Below are positions 12,016 through 22,615 of a stretch of 64,000 nt of DNA, in pieces. Below the pieces are notes generated by a model, which was given only the letters and a program-made list of their open reading frames with translations, was not told the origin of the DNA and made no database searches. Location of the stretch: positions 10,328,499 through 10,392,498 of the forward strand of contig JAQFVV010000012.1 of the NCBI GenBank assembly GCA_028023455.1. The letters are read 5' to 3'. Made by a program: the position numbers and the translations under genes. Origin of the DNA: Epiperipatus broadwayi. Its lineage: Eukaryota > Onychophora > Udeonychophora > Euonychophora > Peripatidae. Within the stretch, counting starts at the first letter, position 1; each line of letters begins with the position of its first letter.

Positions 12016-14966
12016 CAGGGATACTCAACCTTTCCTGGGCCACATATATTTGTGTGCTACATCATGTAGGCCATGGCAACCAATTCGTGCCATGTAAAAA
12101 AATGTCTTGACTTCTCAATTCATGAATGCCACAGCTTGTGGATCACTCTTTGTCTTAGAATTAGCATATTAATAAAACACAAACACTTTTATTTGATATA
12201 AACATTTATTTAAACATCAGTGTGATTTTTGATATTGAGATAGAACCTTTAACAATTTTAGACAAATCTGTTTTATATGTGCTACATGCTTCTCTTAATA
12301 TATCAAGGTATAAATCAGTAAGTCTGTTTCTATGCACATTCTTTACATATTTCATTTTCGAATAAGATGATTCACAAAGATATATGATGCAAGCAATGTG
12401 ACAACATTTGTGCACACTTTTTGACAATTTTATATTTTTCAGGCCCTAATTTCCAAAATTGCATATACTCTTTCCCTCCCTTTTCTCTTTAAAAATGGCT
12501 TCCAAATTTGTGTCATTTTTAAATTCAACAAATTCCTTAAATAGCTTAACATAATCATGTCCAAATGCAGCCAATTGTGTAATAGTTGCTATTTCTAAGT
12601 GCCAGAGATTTTCTATAAGCAAAAGACAATTTTTAATATTTCATAAATCTTGAAATCTACTTTTAAATTCTTTCAATAAGGTACCTAAATAATTTTAAAT
12701 AATTACATAGGTTTCTGAAGAAATGTCAATACCATCTTGCTTAGCATTTGTCAATGTTGGAAAATGATATAGTATTTGTTTTTGTCTGGGTAATAAATAT
12801 TTAGTTTTTCTTCAAAAGCAAATACTTTAATTGTCATTTGTGAAATAATTTTTTTTCACCTTGCAAACTAATATTAAGATCACAAAGTTTTTCTGTGATG
12901 TCACATAAAAAAGCTAAAAGATACCACCATCTATCACTGTCAAGCTCTTTATAAGATTTATTGTTTTCTTGTAAAAATGAAATAATTTCATGATGTAATA
13001 AAAAAAAAGTGATTCAAAACTTTATCTCTGCTTAGCCATCACACCAAAGTATGCAAAAGTACATCACCATAATTATTATTTATTTCTTCCAAAAGATGTT
13101 TAAATTTTCTGTGGTTTAATTCTCAGGTTCCAATATAATTCACAATTTTTATGATTGTTTTCATTACAGCATCTATTTCTTTAATGGATATATGTGTCCC
13201 CAAGTTGGTGAATTAAACAATGAAATGATAAAAGATTTGTTAGATTATATTTCTTTTTAAATAGGGAAACAAATCCCTTTTCTAATCCAATCATTGAAGG
13301 ACATCCATCAGTGCACACAGAAAGCAATTTTTTTATTTCAATATTAATCTTCTCCAGAAAAGTACAAATACTATTGAGAAAATCACTACCTTTAATTTGA
13401 TTCTTCATATGAAGAAATTTCAAAAAATCTTTACAAATTGAATTATTCCATACAGTATCTGATGAAAATAGCAATTATGATGTTACTGAAATGTCAGTAC
13501 TAGAATCAACAGCCAAATTAAAATATTTGTAGTTTTTCAAATCTATTGTATTATCAAAAATATGTTTTGCAATATTTTCAATACGTCTAATGCAGGTAGA
13601 ATCTGACAGTTATAATTTCTTAATATTTGACTTTTATTATTAAATTAATCAAATAATATATTCGAAGCATTTAGGAAACATTCTTTCACAACTTCAGCAT
13701 CTGTAAACAGTTTCATATTTTTGCCAAGTATATAACAAATTTCATATGATGCTCATAAAACCACTGCTTCTTGTGATTGCCACTGACATAACATTTTGTT
13801 ACTGTTACAATGATTTCTTGAAGAAAGCTAATTTTTCACTTCTTATTAAAGACCCATGAGCAAAAGTGTCATTAAACAATTTATGTTTTGTGGAGTAATG
13901 ATGATCAATATTATATTTTTTTAATGTGACACTTTATCGACAAATCAAACACATTGCTAAATCTTTGTTATTCAACACAACAAAATATTCCTCTTCCCAG
14001 TTGTCTTGAAACATTCTATTTTCATCCAATAATTTTCGTTTGTTGCTTGAAGACATCATTATAATGTTTAAATTATAGTTTGATATAAAATACCACATGT
14101 CTATGTGTTTACTAATTCACATATAAAATTAAACTGTTTCACTTTGCTTTCAAAAACTCGGACTATTGATTGAATTAAAGTTTCAAACTTCTGATTGGTC
14201 AATTATACAATCTGCAGTAAATATATTTGTCTTTTTAAAATTATATTTGTTTTAGTTTAGTATCTAAAATGGAAATTTATAATTTGTCTGATTACAGAAA
14301 GGTTTTTAAAAAATAAATTTCTATTTATAATTGATGATAATAATCTAACACTGTCAAATTATAATAAATGCTTACCATCCAATTATAAATTCCAGAAGTA
14401 AATCATTGAATTCCTTTTCAATATGTTTTAGTATAAAAGTAAATTTTTGATTAATATCTGAGAAACAAACAAGTGGGGTAAAAAAAAAAAACCTTAGTAA
14501 ATTATGTTTTCGTTTTCGAATTCAAAATGTAGAAATACAACTGTCGAAGTCATGGATTGATGTTCCCTTGTGGAGAAAAAAACAATCAATCAGAAGCTTG
14601 AAAAGATGGATTTAAATCATTATTATACCATTAAATTTAAATATTTACTGCTTTTTTCCTTGCAAAAAAAATACTGAAGGTGCTAAAATCAGCAAAATAA
14701 TGCTAAAGATAGCGGGTTGAGAGTGAGTACTAGTCATATATGAAGATACTCGGCATTTCTGGTACAGACTTTGCAGCTTCTTCAGATCTGTGAAATTAAA
14801 AAAAAAATCGTTATTAGTGTGTCAATAAAAAATTTCAATCGCACATGGTTATTCATTAATTAAGAAGAGTGTTGTCACATCTGTTGACCATTGGTTTATT
14901 GCTGGGCCACACATAAAAGCTTGCCAGGCTGCATGCAGCCCAGGGGCCACAGATTGAATACCGCTG
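12016..14966 (-). mobile_element. hAT transposon, ZBED type, complete but decayed
   Basis: The termini are inverted: CAGGGATACTCAACCT at 12016, and on the reverse strand CAGCGGTATTCAATCT from 14966, agreeing at 12 of 16 positions. Both ends continue into a GGCCACA-rich subterminal block. Flanking octamers form an 8-bp target duplication. The element is 2,951 bp and carries one minus-strand transposase pseudogene (about 14056 to 12206). It sits inside an RTE LINE, between the FADD-box segment at 14975-15020 and the following RT segment that ends at 12015, so it inserted after the LINE. Confidence 0.9.
12206..14056 (-). pseudogene. hAT transposase (ZBED5/GTF2IRD2-like) pseudogene
   Basis: The likely start at 14056 gives MSSSNKRKLLDENRMF, then W-EEYFVV and a BED-type zinc-finger start (AMCLIC, then HHYSTKHKLF). 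The middle section (13474-13181) has VCTDGCPSMIGLEKGF followed by LLSFHCLIHQ, the conserved CTDGA-AM and HC-IH blocks of this transposase group. The C-terminus (12427-12206) reads CESSYSKMKYVKNVHRNRLT, then DLYLDILREACSTYK, the hAT dimerisation region. Stops and frameshifts break it at many points, including after AMCLIC and within the central region. About 600 codons were present originally, as usual for the family. It is a dead DNA transposase and not a domesticated gene, because the terminal repeats and target duplication are still present. Confidence 0.88.
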
Positions 14967-14974
14967 CTCTAAAG
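14967..14974. repeat. Target-site duplication, right (CTCTAAAG)
   Basis: Partner of CTTTAAAG at 12008-12015, directly outside the hAT right terminus. Confidence 0.85.
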
Positions 14975-15169
14975 CATTATTTGCAAAAACAATTACATCA
15001 TCTGCAAAATATAGATGATTAAATAATCTCAATTTACTTTTACTCCCTTAGCTTTCCATTTTAATCCACAAAATAGTCTTGTAAATCTTCTGTAAAATGT
15101 TTTGGGAGATATCCTGTCATATACTTTGCTCAATGTTAATATTTTTAGTATCACCATGTAATCTAATTG
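14967..15169 (-). pseudogene. RTE-clade LINE, RT palm segment with FADD box
   Basis: Between the hAT right border and the P1 element, the minus strand reads IRLHGDTKNINIEQS, then a degraded version of the GVRQGDTISPKLF block (DISQNILQKIYKTILW in one frame), then MESKGSKSKL, then FNHLYFADDVIVFANNALE. FADD (codons at 14997-15008) is the catalytic aspartate pair of the RT, which keeps its residues even though the flanks are shifted. The reading continues at 12015 once the hAT element is skipped. Confidence 0.85.
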
Positions 15170-15583
15170 CTATTAAACAGGCAAAACTCTCCATACAGTA
15201 GTCCCACTCAGTGCAAGCCAAAATAATCAAAGGATGCCAGAAGGCTTGTGCATTAAATCCCTATCTAGTGCCTACTCATCCAATATCCCCAGACTAGGTT
15301 CTGGCTTTTGGCCTTCATCAGTGAGGAGCCTTGGATCTGAGAGCACTGCACATAGGACTACTACGTGCAGTGCTCTCAGATCCAAGGCTCCTCACTGATG
15401 AAGGCCAAAAGCCAGAACCTAGTCTGAGGATATTGGATGAGTAGGTACTAGATAGGGATTTTATGCACAAGCCTTCTAGCATCCATTGATTACTCTGGCT
15501 TGCATTGAGTGGCACTACTGTATGGAGAGTTTTGCCTGTTTAATATCAATTATGAGAAAGCATAAGAAATGGTGATCATGTGA
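15170..15583. mobile_element. Palindromic (foldback) element P1, inserted in RTE LINE
   Basis: A near-perfect palindrome runs from TATTAAACAGGCAAAACTCT on the left to its complement near 15546, with its centre at about 15358 (GCACATAGGACTACTACGTGC). The arms are about 180 bp. The right side extends a further 35-40 bp to TGATCATGTGA; this piece also terminates the relatives at 16.56 and 19.16 kb but is deleted on the left. TAATCTAATTG occurs on both sides (15159-15169 and 15584-15594), an 11-bp target duplication within the LINE reading frame (-TTIRL-). There is no coding capacity. Long terminal repeats plus a 9-11-bp duplication resemble Mutator-like or FB-type foldback elements; that assignment is inference. 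Confidence 0.9.
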
Positions 15584-16200
15584 TAATCTAATTGTTGTTG
15601 CATTTTTAGAAATATTCTTCAGAATATGACATGATTCTAGGTCTATATCTTGATGATCCAATGCTTTAATCACTGAATAAATGTTTATAGAATCAAACGT
15701 CTTTTCATAATCTACAAATCCGAAGCATAATGCAGCTCATATTCATTGGTCCTTTCTATAATGTGTCTCAATACTTGGATATGATCCCCTGTCTTAAATC
15801 CATTTTTAAGTCTAGTTTGCTATTTTGGTTGGTTAAAATCCAAAGTTCGCTATAGATGAGTTGTAATAATTTTGGTAAAAATTTTGTATAGAACTGATAG
15901 GTCTGTAATTTACAATCTTCTTTATCACCTTTTTTAAAAATATTAATATTAAAACTGCAATCTTTCAATCACCTGGTACATATTTATTATTTAGATATTT
16001 GATATATAACTTTGCCAAAAAATATTTCTATTTCTTCACCTGAATTTTTTAAAATATCGATTATAATTCTATCACTATTTAGAGCATTACCCTTCTTCAT
16101 AAATTTTATTGCATGTCTCACTTCTTCATTTAAAATCTTGGCAATTTAGAAGATTATAATATTTGTAGGAGGTACTCTTCCTTGTTTTTTTATTGCTATG
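15584..16200 (-). pseudogene. RTE-clade LINE, RT finger/palm segment
   Basis: On the minus strand, from about 15970: MKDCSFNINIFKKGDKEDCK, then the block equivalent to NYRPISLL-YKIFTKII (YQFYTKFLPKLLQ after small shifts), FNQPK-Q, then NGFKTGDHIQV. Further on come VDYEKTFDSINIYSVIKALD (about 15720-15660) and ILKNISKNATT-IRL. These are RT blocks 1-4 of RTE-clade LINEs in the right order, with motif A (YEKTFDS) intact. Many frameshifts and stops are present. The 5' end with the endonuclease is not recognisable, so the copy is probably 5'-truncated near 16.2 kb. Confidence 0.87.
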
Positions 16201-16555
16201 TAAGTCTTGATAGAATTCTTCTATACATTATATTAATATACATATAAAATATGGCACAGAAAACATATTCAACAATTTATTTAATATAATTTACATGATT
16301 GCTATATTGAAATCTAAAATAAATCTTTTGACCTATTTCCAAATTGCATTTTTCTAATAAATACTTTAAAAATTTGAATGTGTTACAAATATTGACCATC
16401 ATATATATAACCTTCCCCAATCTGTATGAAATTGTGGCATTTTTGGTATGCACAAACATTGCACAAAAACATAATTTATGTAGAGGTGTGCTGACTAAAA
16501 GTGCACTTAATGTTAAATATAAGCTAAAATCTCAAAAGATTAGAATTACGGCAGA

Positions 16556-16622
16556 TATCACATGATCATTTTTTCTTTATAGTTACACAAGCTGTAAAAG
16601 CAATAGCAAAATTGTGCAGAAA
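16556..16622. mobile_element. Terminal fragment of family P1
   Basis: TATCACATGATCATTTTTTC, then TTACACAAGCTGTAAAAGCAATAGCAAAATTG, matches the outer end of the 19.2-kb copy (ACATCACATGATCACC, TTACACGGGCTGTTAATAACAGTAGCAAAC). Only about 65 bp remain. Confidence 0.6.
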
Positions 16623-19160
16623 AAAATGGGCTATTGTTTTGCATTTATGGTATATATATTCCTAGATATAGGCTGCAATTTAAGTATAAGTATAAATGCT
16701 ATCAAATATAAATATTAGTTCACATTGATAAAATTAAATTATTTGATAATTTAAACAAAAGATGATTTTTCATTTAATGTATATAAAATGGCCTTAATTG
16801 AAACATAAAACAGCATTGATAGATTTTAATTGTTTTGTAATTTGACCAAAAAAAAAAAAATTTCTTCACAAAGAATAAAAAATAATTATACTTGCCACAA
16901 AATAAATTACACTGACAGGTTATAGAATATATAGCAACTTCATTTGAATAAAATATTTAAAAATATAGCTTAGCACAGAAAACAATACATTTAAATCATT
17001 TTTTTCTTTAATTAACTTTTTTTTTTAAAAAAGATTCTTTAATAAATTATTATTAATTTTTCTTTAACTAATATAACATTGTACAAATCTTTCTTTTTTT
17101 TTTTTAAATTTAAACAATTCATTTTACCATTATTATTGATACTTCTGGATTATTCTGATTTCAGCCTCATTGAATGCAAATTAAGAATGTTTAAGTACAA
17201 ATCAAAAATGTAATTTTAAAAAAAAATATTTTTTTTCTTGAATATATATATTGTCAAAACGAAAGTTTCTATTGTTTTTCATTAACGATACATTAAAAAA
17301 AAAAAATCAATGATAATTTGTTAAAGTAAAGTTTACATCTGATTTTGGTTTAATCATTAAAAAAACCAGGAGTGCTATTTCTTATTATTAATTCTAATCA
17401 TAGAATTTAAAAATTGTCACTGATATATATTGCATAGTAATTCATTTCTATATTTCAAATATCACTTTTTTAAATTATTAACAGTTTTCAAAAATAAATC
17501 CCTAAAAATATATATATAAATGAATGTATGTATATAGTTATTACATATGTATATAAATAAATACATATATAGGTATGTGTGATTATATATATATGCGTAT
17601 ACGTATGGATGCAAACTATATCTTTCTTGAGTAAAGTACAAACTTATTTTAAAATACTTTTTTTTTTTTTAATTCATTGCATACTTGGGTTAAATACTTT
17701 TTTTTTTTTGTTTGGTAACAATTTCAAGCAGCTGACTTCTTTATTTTCAATTGATTCTAATGTTATATTCCAAAAAAAATTGTAATCATCAAACAGAGAT
17801 GAGTCAGACCTTCTGATAATTTTCATCTTACCCCCAAGAATAACCTCAAAACACACAGAAATTTAGTCAAAATTCCAATAAAGTGCAACTCCAGTTTCTT
17901 CAATATTGATTTTAACATTCGGTCTGCCAAAGCCTCATGTCTTATATGTACATTTTATCCCTCTGTGTGGTGGCATGTCTCGGTAAGACCAATTTGTTAC
18001 ATTATATATCATCCCCCTCCCCTTCCTGGATTTAGGGTTTTTTTCATTATTAATATTTTCAATTCACAAGATAGTATCATTGGACCTTACACATAATGCA
18101 ACATCATAAATTGAAGACATTTCCTAAGGCAGAAAGCAGTAAAATGATTGCACATTCTTGTAGATTAAAAAAAAAAAAAGACTAAAATAAATAATGTTCC
18201 TAGCAGAGAGAAATCAATAAATAAAATATTCATTTAAAAGAAAAAATAAAATTCTCTCTTACTAATCAACAATTATTTGTGAGTTTTAATTGATTAGTTT
18301 TGCTTGGTGAATGAAGTATAAAATCGATTTTAAAATTGCATTAAAAATTACAATATCATTGGCTAGTTAAAAAAATGTCACCTCAGTCTTTACTACTGAA
18401 AATAATTACTCTTTTTATGTTTTTTTGACAAAAAAAAAAAAGAAAAACAAAACTAATTTGTAAAGAAGTGAAAATTTCAATACTATATGCAAACCTAGGA
18501 AATGTCATACCGTTTGACTTTTAAAGTTGATAAATAATTGTATACAATAAATATTCTTTTTTAAAAAAGTAATACCTCAATGTCAATAAATTATTATTTT
18601 TGGAAGAAAAAAAATATTTAAATTGCAGATATGGAAAAATGTTCTGATAAACAGTCAAAAATATATCAAATAATAATAATTGAGAGGTTGTGAATTACCA
18701 TTTCATATTTAAGTAAGTAAAATATATATTCTTTTACTTTTTTTAAAATAAATCGGCAGTTAGTATGTGCATACACTATTACCTTAATCAGATGTTCAAG
18801 TTGATAATAAAATCAGAAATATTTTAAGTAACTGAAAATTATGCCCAAACCAACCTTTTTTTTTTCAATGACTATCCTTAGCCTGTTCAGTGATCTAATA
18901 TTAAATAGCAAATGTGTATCTAGCCATTTTTATTACATTATGCAACCCCAATTCTAATATTATTGATATCATCTTTTCTTGGAAACAAATTTATGGAATC
19001 ACAAAGAGAGAAAAAAAGCAACAAATGCAAATCATTATAACTGAGTCAAAGTCAAAATGTTAATAGATGAAGACAAATTGATCCTGATATTTATCCATAC
19101 ACTTTTAAACCACCTATAATTATAAACATACATACAGCAGAAGTAAATCTGGCTTTTATA
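16623..19160. other. AT-rich stretch without recognised features
   Basis: Dominated by long A and T runs (for example about 16847-16860, 17093-17106, 17656-17670, 18168-18179) and TA/GTATAT tracts near 17510-17600. Short open frames are composition-driven. A slightly GC-richer patch at about 17900-18030 (around CTGTGTGGTGGCATGTCTCGG) has no recognisable content. Confidence 0.55.
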
Positions 19161-19535
19161 AATGCATCAAAACATCACATGATCACCATTTCTTGTGCTT
19201 TACACGGGCTGTTAATAACAGTAGCAAACTCTCCTATACAAACTCTTCATATAATATTGCCACCAAGTACAAGCCTTTGTAATCAATGGTTGCAAGAAGA
19301 TTTGTGTAAAAAATCCCTATCTAATGCTTACTCATTGAATATTCCCAGACTAGTTTCTAGCTTGTGATTTTCATCAGTGAGGTGCCTTGGATTTGAGAGC
19401 ACTGCACCAAGATCTTAGGATATTGGATAAGTAGGCACTAGATAGGGATATTTTATACAGACATCTTCCTGCACCCATTGATTAAGAAGGCTTGCACTTG
19501 ATGGCACTACTGTATGGAGAGTTTGCTATTTCAAA
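19161..19535. mobile_element. Palindromic element P1, third large copy
   Basis: It begins CATCACATGATCACCATTTC and contains AAATCCCTATCTAATGC, TTCCCAGACTAGTTTC, TTTTCATCAGTGAGG and GCCTTGGATTTGAGAGCAC. The inverted half follows (CTTAGGATATTGGATAAGTA, TAGATAGGGAT, CATTGATTAAGAAGGCTTGCA, GGCACTACTGTATGGAGAG). The centre near 19410 is deleted relative to the 15-kb copy, so the arms are unequal. No open coding frame is present. Confidence 0.85.
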
Positions 19536-20960
19536 AAAGATTAGATCTTTGAAATAACATTATTTTTAAATTAAAAGATATAAAAGAATCACATTATTAT
19601 GAATTTTTAACTTTCATTTTTTAAATTTTTTTATGCAAGTTTGGATAAGAAATAAACTCATAATACACTTTGAAGAATTACTTTAAAAAAAACAAAAACA
19701 AAATAATTTCATGAATTATTGATATTTAGTTCTTTTTTTTTTTCTACTTCTGCCATTTTTGAAAAATAATTAGCAAACAAAGGGATTTGAAACAATTTAA
19801 CTTGGCTTTATCATCTAATCTCCAATGAAATTATCTAAAAGGTGGTGCAACACTTAAAGTTAGCCTTAAAGAAAATGACAGTCTGGATATGAGCATTGGG
19901 AGAAATAATGTTTTACCAACATTTTATTCCAAGTGCACCTAACAATAAAATAGCAGCAGAGTTATTCTTATGGCAAACAATATCATACACATTTAACTAA
20001 GCCATTACCAATACTGAAATGAATAGAAAACATATTTTAGAGTAATACAAACTTAGGAATATTTATAATGGATGACCGTGTATGGACCAAATATATGATA
20101 AAAAAGATGTTGATTTCTGGTACTATTGTGGAATTTGTATCTAAAGTTATCAAAGTTATTAAGTTTGAAAATGTATGACATATCAGGAAACATATGAACT
20201 ATTTACATACTCATTGTTGTGAAGCATTGGATGAAATTAATAATCAATTCATGCTAGCCAAACCTACATCAGAATTAGACAAAGAATGTGAGGAGGTATC
20301 CTCAACTGTGTAAAATATACAACCACCCATTGATAAGGATGTTGAAGTCAATAACATATCAAGTGAGGATGATGCAGATCAGCAAATCAAGCAGAAATAA
20401 ATAAAGATTGTAATGAAAGACTCATGCCTGCACCTAAGCATCACAGAAACCATCAATGATCTGAAATGTTTAAAGACTATTTTCTCCAGTGAAGGTGAGG
20501 CATGGACTGTCTGTATATGTACATATTTATATTGTAAAATAAACTTTATTAACGAAATTTGTAAATTTTGTAAAGACAGTTTATTGTTATTATTTTACTC
20601 ACAATGAATCATTCTACAAAATTTGCCTATCAAAAGAAAATGAATATTAAATTATGTTAATTAGTAAAATTATTAAAAGATGAACTCAGTCAGTATTTGA
20701 GTTGAAAAGAACTATTGAGTTAATGAATGTTCTCATAAAGTAGAAAAAAATCAAGATTAAGTTAAAGCCATACATATGTTTCTGAATGCTTCAAGAGTGT
20801 CAATAAAAAAATGATAGAATTAAAGTGATGCCAATTTGTCTATTAATGGTATTATGTACAAAATAACTGTGAACTATGAATGCTCCAGTTATAGATGCTA
20901 ATGTAGATGAGTTGAAGAAATTTTAGTCAACAGAATATGTATATTTTCCGTATGTGAAAC
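19536..20960. other. AT-rich stretch with a possible decayed ORF (about 19.9-20.6 kb)
   Basis: From about 19870 to 20610 the plus strand shows patches of balanced composition, with broken frames including WTKYMIKKMLISGTIVEFVS, EALDEINNQFMLAKPTSELD and ISSEDDADQQIKQK, then a 64-codon frame from 20413. The acidic, alpha-helix-like content would fit the C-terminal part of a DNA-transposase gene. I see no catalytic or DNA-binding motif and leave it unassigned. The remainder holds nothing recognisable. Confidence 0.35.
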
Positions 20961-21112
20961 TGTAGTATTCTCTCTCACACACAAATTTATTAATTCCTGT
21001 CCCAAAGTTAAGAGATAAGACAATGGAATATATATATATTAGACTTATATGAGAATGTAGTATTCACACACACAAACTTGTTATTAATACCAGTCCCAAA
21101 GTTAAGGGATAA
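20960..21112. repeat. About 94-bp tandem duplication
   Basis: GTAGTATTC, a CACACACA-containing block, TTATTAAT and CCCAAAGTTAAGRGATAA occur twice in order, with CCCAAAGTTAAG at 21001 and 21095 (94 bp apart). Between them is a TATATATATA run that differs in length. Confidence 0.75.
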
Positions 21113-22440
21113 CTATTATTATTTCTATTATTGTTGTTAACTTTTGTTAGCATTCATAATATATTTGCTGAGTTCTAAAAGTTTGGTCTTGTGTAAATTA
21201 TTTCTAATTTTGACGCTGATACAGCTAATGATAGTAAGAATTACCCCCTCCCCCTCCATGTACAATACCCAACAGAATTATATTCTGTATAATATGATTT
21301 TAGTGTTAATAATAATAAAAAAACTCTCTCTTTGTAATGTTTGTAAATAAATGTCTTTGATTGATGTCTAATAAAGATTTTTTAAAAAATAAAAATGAAA
21401 ATTGTACTCTGTGAATTTGAGAATGACTGCCTATTTAGCTTTTTTTTTTTGCCTTTTATTTATAATAGTGAAATCCTAACTTTTATACAATACTTTTTTT
21501 AAGGATTAATAAATTTGCAATTTTCATTATCTATATAAAAAAAAAAAATATGTTGACACTTATTACAATTACTTTGATTTTTTGATTTTTTTTTTAATAA
21601 TTAAAACTGTATCAAAAGCATATAGTAAATTTAAAGGCTAAAACTTTCATAGAATAAAAGAATAGTTCTGAAAAGTAATTACAATTTTTTTTTTTTAATA
21701 TGCAATTAATTTTTTTTTAATGCATTTTAGCTTTAAATCAGTAGGAAAGAAAACAAATGAAACAATTTTGTATTAATAGCAAAAACAAAATCTAGAAATA
21801 GGTCAACATGATTGGGTGTATGTTTTTCTGCAAAGCCAAATGGTTAACATTGAAAGCTTGTGACTTAAAGAGTTCAAACTCGGAGTGAAGATGCTTCAGA
21901 CAGTTGAAGAGTTTCTAAACCAGCTCCATTTATCTTTCATAATATCTGCCCTTCTGCTAGCCATTCTTCCAGTTTATTTTAGGGGAAAGATAAAGAAAGA
22001 CTCAGAATAACTGGGGTCAATTCAAAAAAGAAGTGTTGATTTATCGATTATATATATAAAAAATCTAAACATAAGTAAAATATAGTAAGTTTTTTATTAA
22101 AGAAGTAGAAGCCATCAAAAATCTGTAAATGCTGAAATCACTGTTTACCTGTGTAGTTGTGCTTAGACTTAAATGTAATTTTAATGTTTACATTTTACTA
22201 CAAAACATTATATTTTTATTTGTGTAATTTTTAGGTGTTATCATTTTTATATACACAAGAGTAGATAAATAGAAAAAAAGCCTTTAACGGTTCACAGTAA
22301 GGTTCTCTCCACATCCTCGCATAGAAGAATAGGGGAAAAAATAACAATATACCTTATGTTGGTCAGATTACTGGCCAATAAGGAATTTAGTATTTTTCCT
22401 TCTTAGTTTTATCTCCTTACTAAAATTAGCTAGTTACCCA
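21113..22440. other. AT-rich stretch, one less biased patch
   Basis: Mostly A/T homopolymers. Between 21800 and 22020 the composition is more balanced (around CAAACTCGGAGTGAAGATGC and CTGCCCTTCTGCTAGCCATTC) without an open frame, repeat structure or tRNA-like box. Nothing further is supportable. Confidence 0.5.
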
Positions 22441-22615
22441 TTTGCTACGAAATAATTGGAAACCTGGGTTGATTGATTGCGAGCCAACTCCTGGGGGAAA
22501 ATCCCGATTTTGCTTTTAACCTTAAAAAAAAAATCAAGCATAATCAGGATTTGAACTCCAAATTGTGGAGAATGATAGATAATGTACTAACTGCTATATA
22601 CTGAGGATTTTCCTT
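22440..22615 (-). mobile_element. tRNA-derived SINE head and body
   Basis: On the minus strand, TATAGCAGTTAGTACATTATC (box A-like) is followed about 30 bases later by GAGTTCAAATCCTGATTATGC, a near-consensus pol III box B (GGTTCAAATCC). A T run and a GC-richer body (ATCGGGATTTTCCCCCAGG, TTGGCTCGCAATCAATCAAC) come next. The order box A, box B, unrelated body is that of a tRNA-derived SINE. The exact 3' boundary is not clear. Confidence 0.6.

Noticed and set aside
15318-15515. Minus-strand 65-codon frame
   Set aside because: Lies across the centre of the P1 palindrome; reading of the two arms, no protein similarity between copies.
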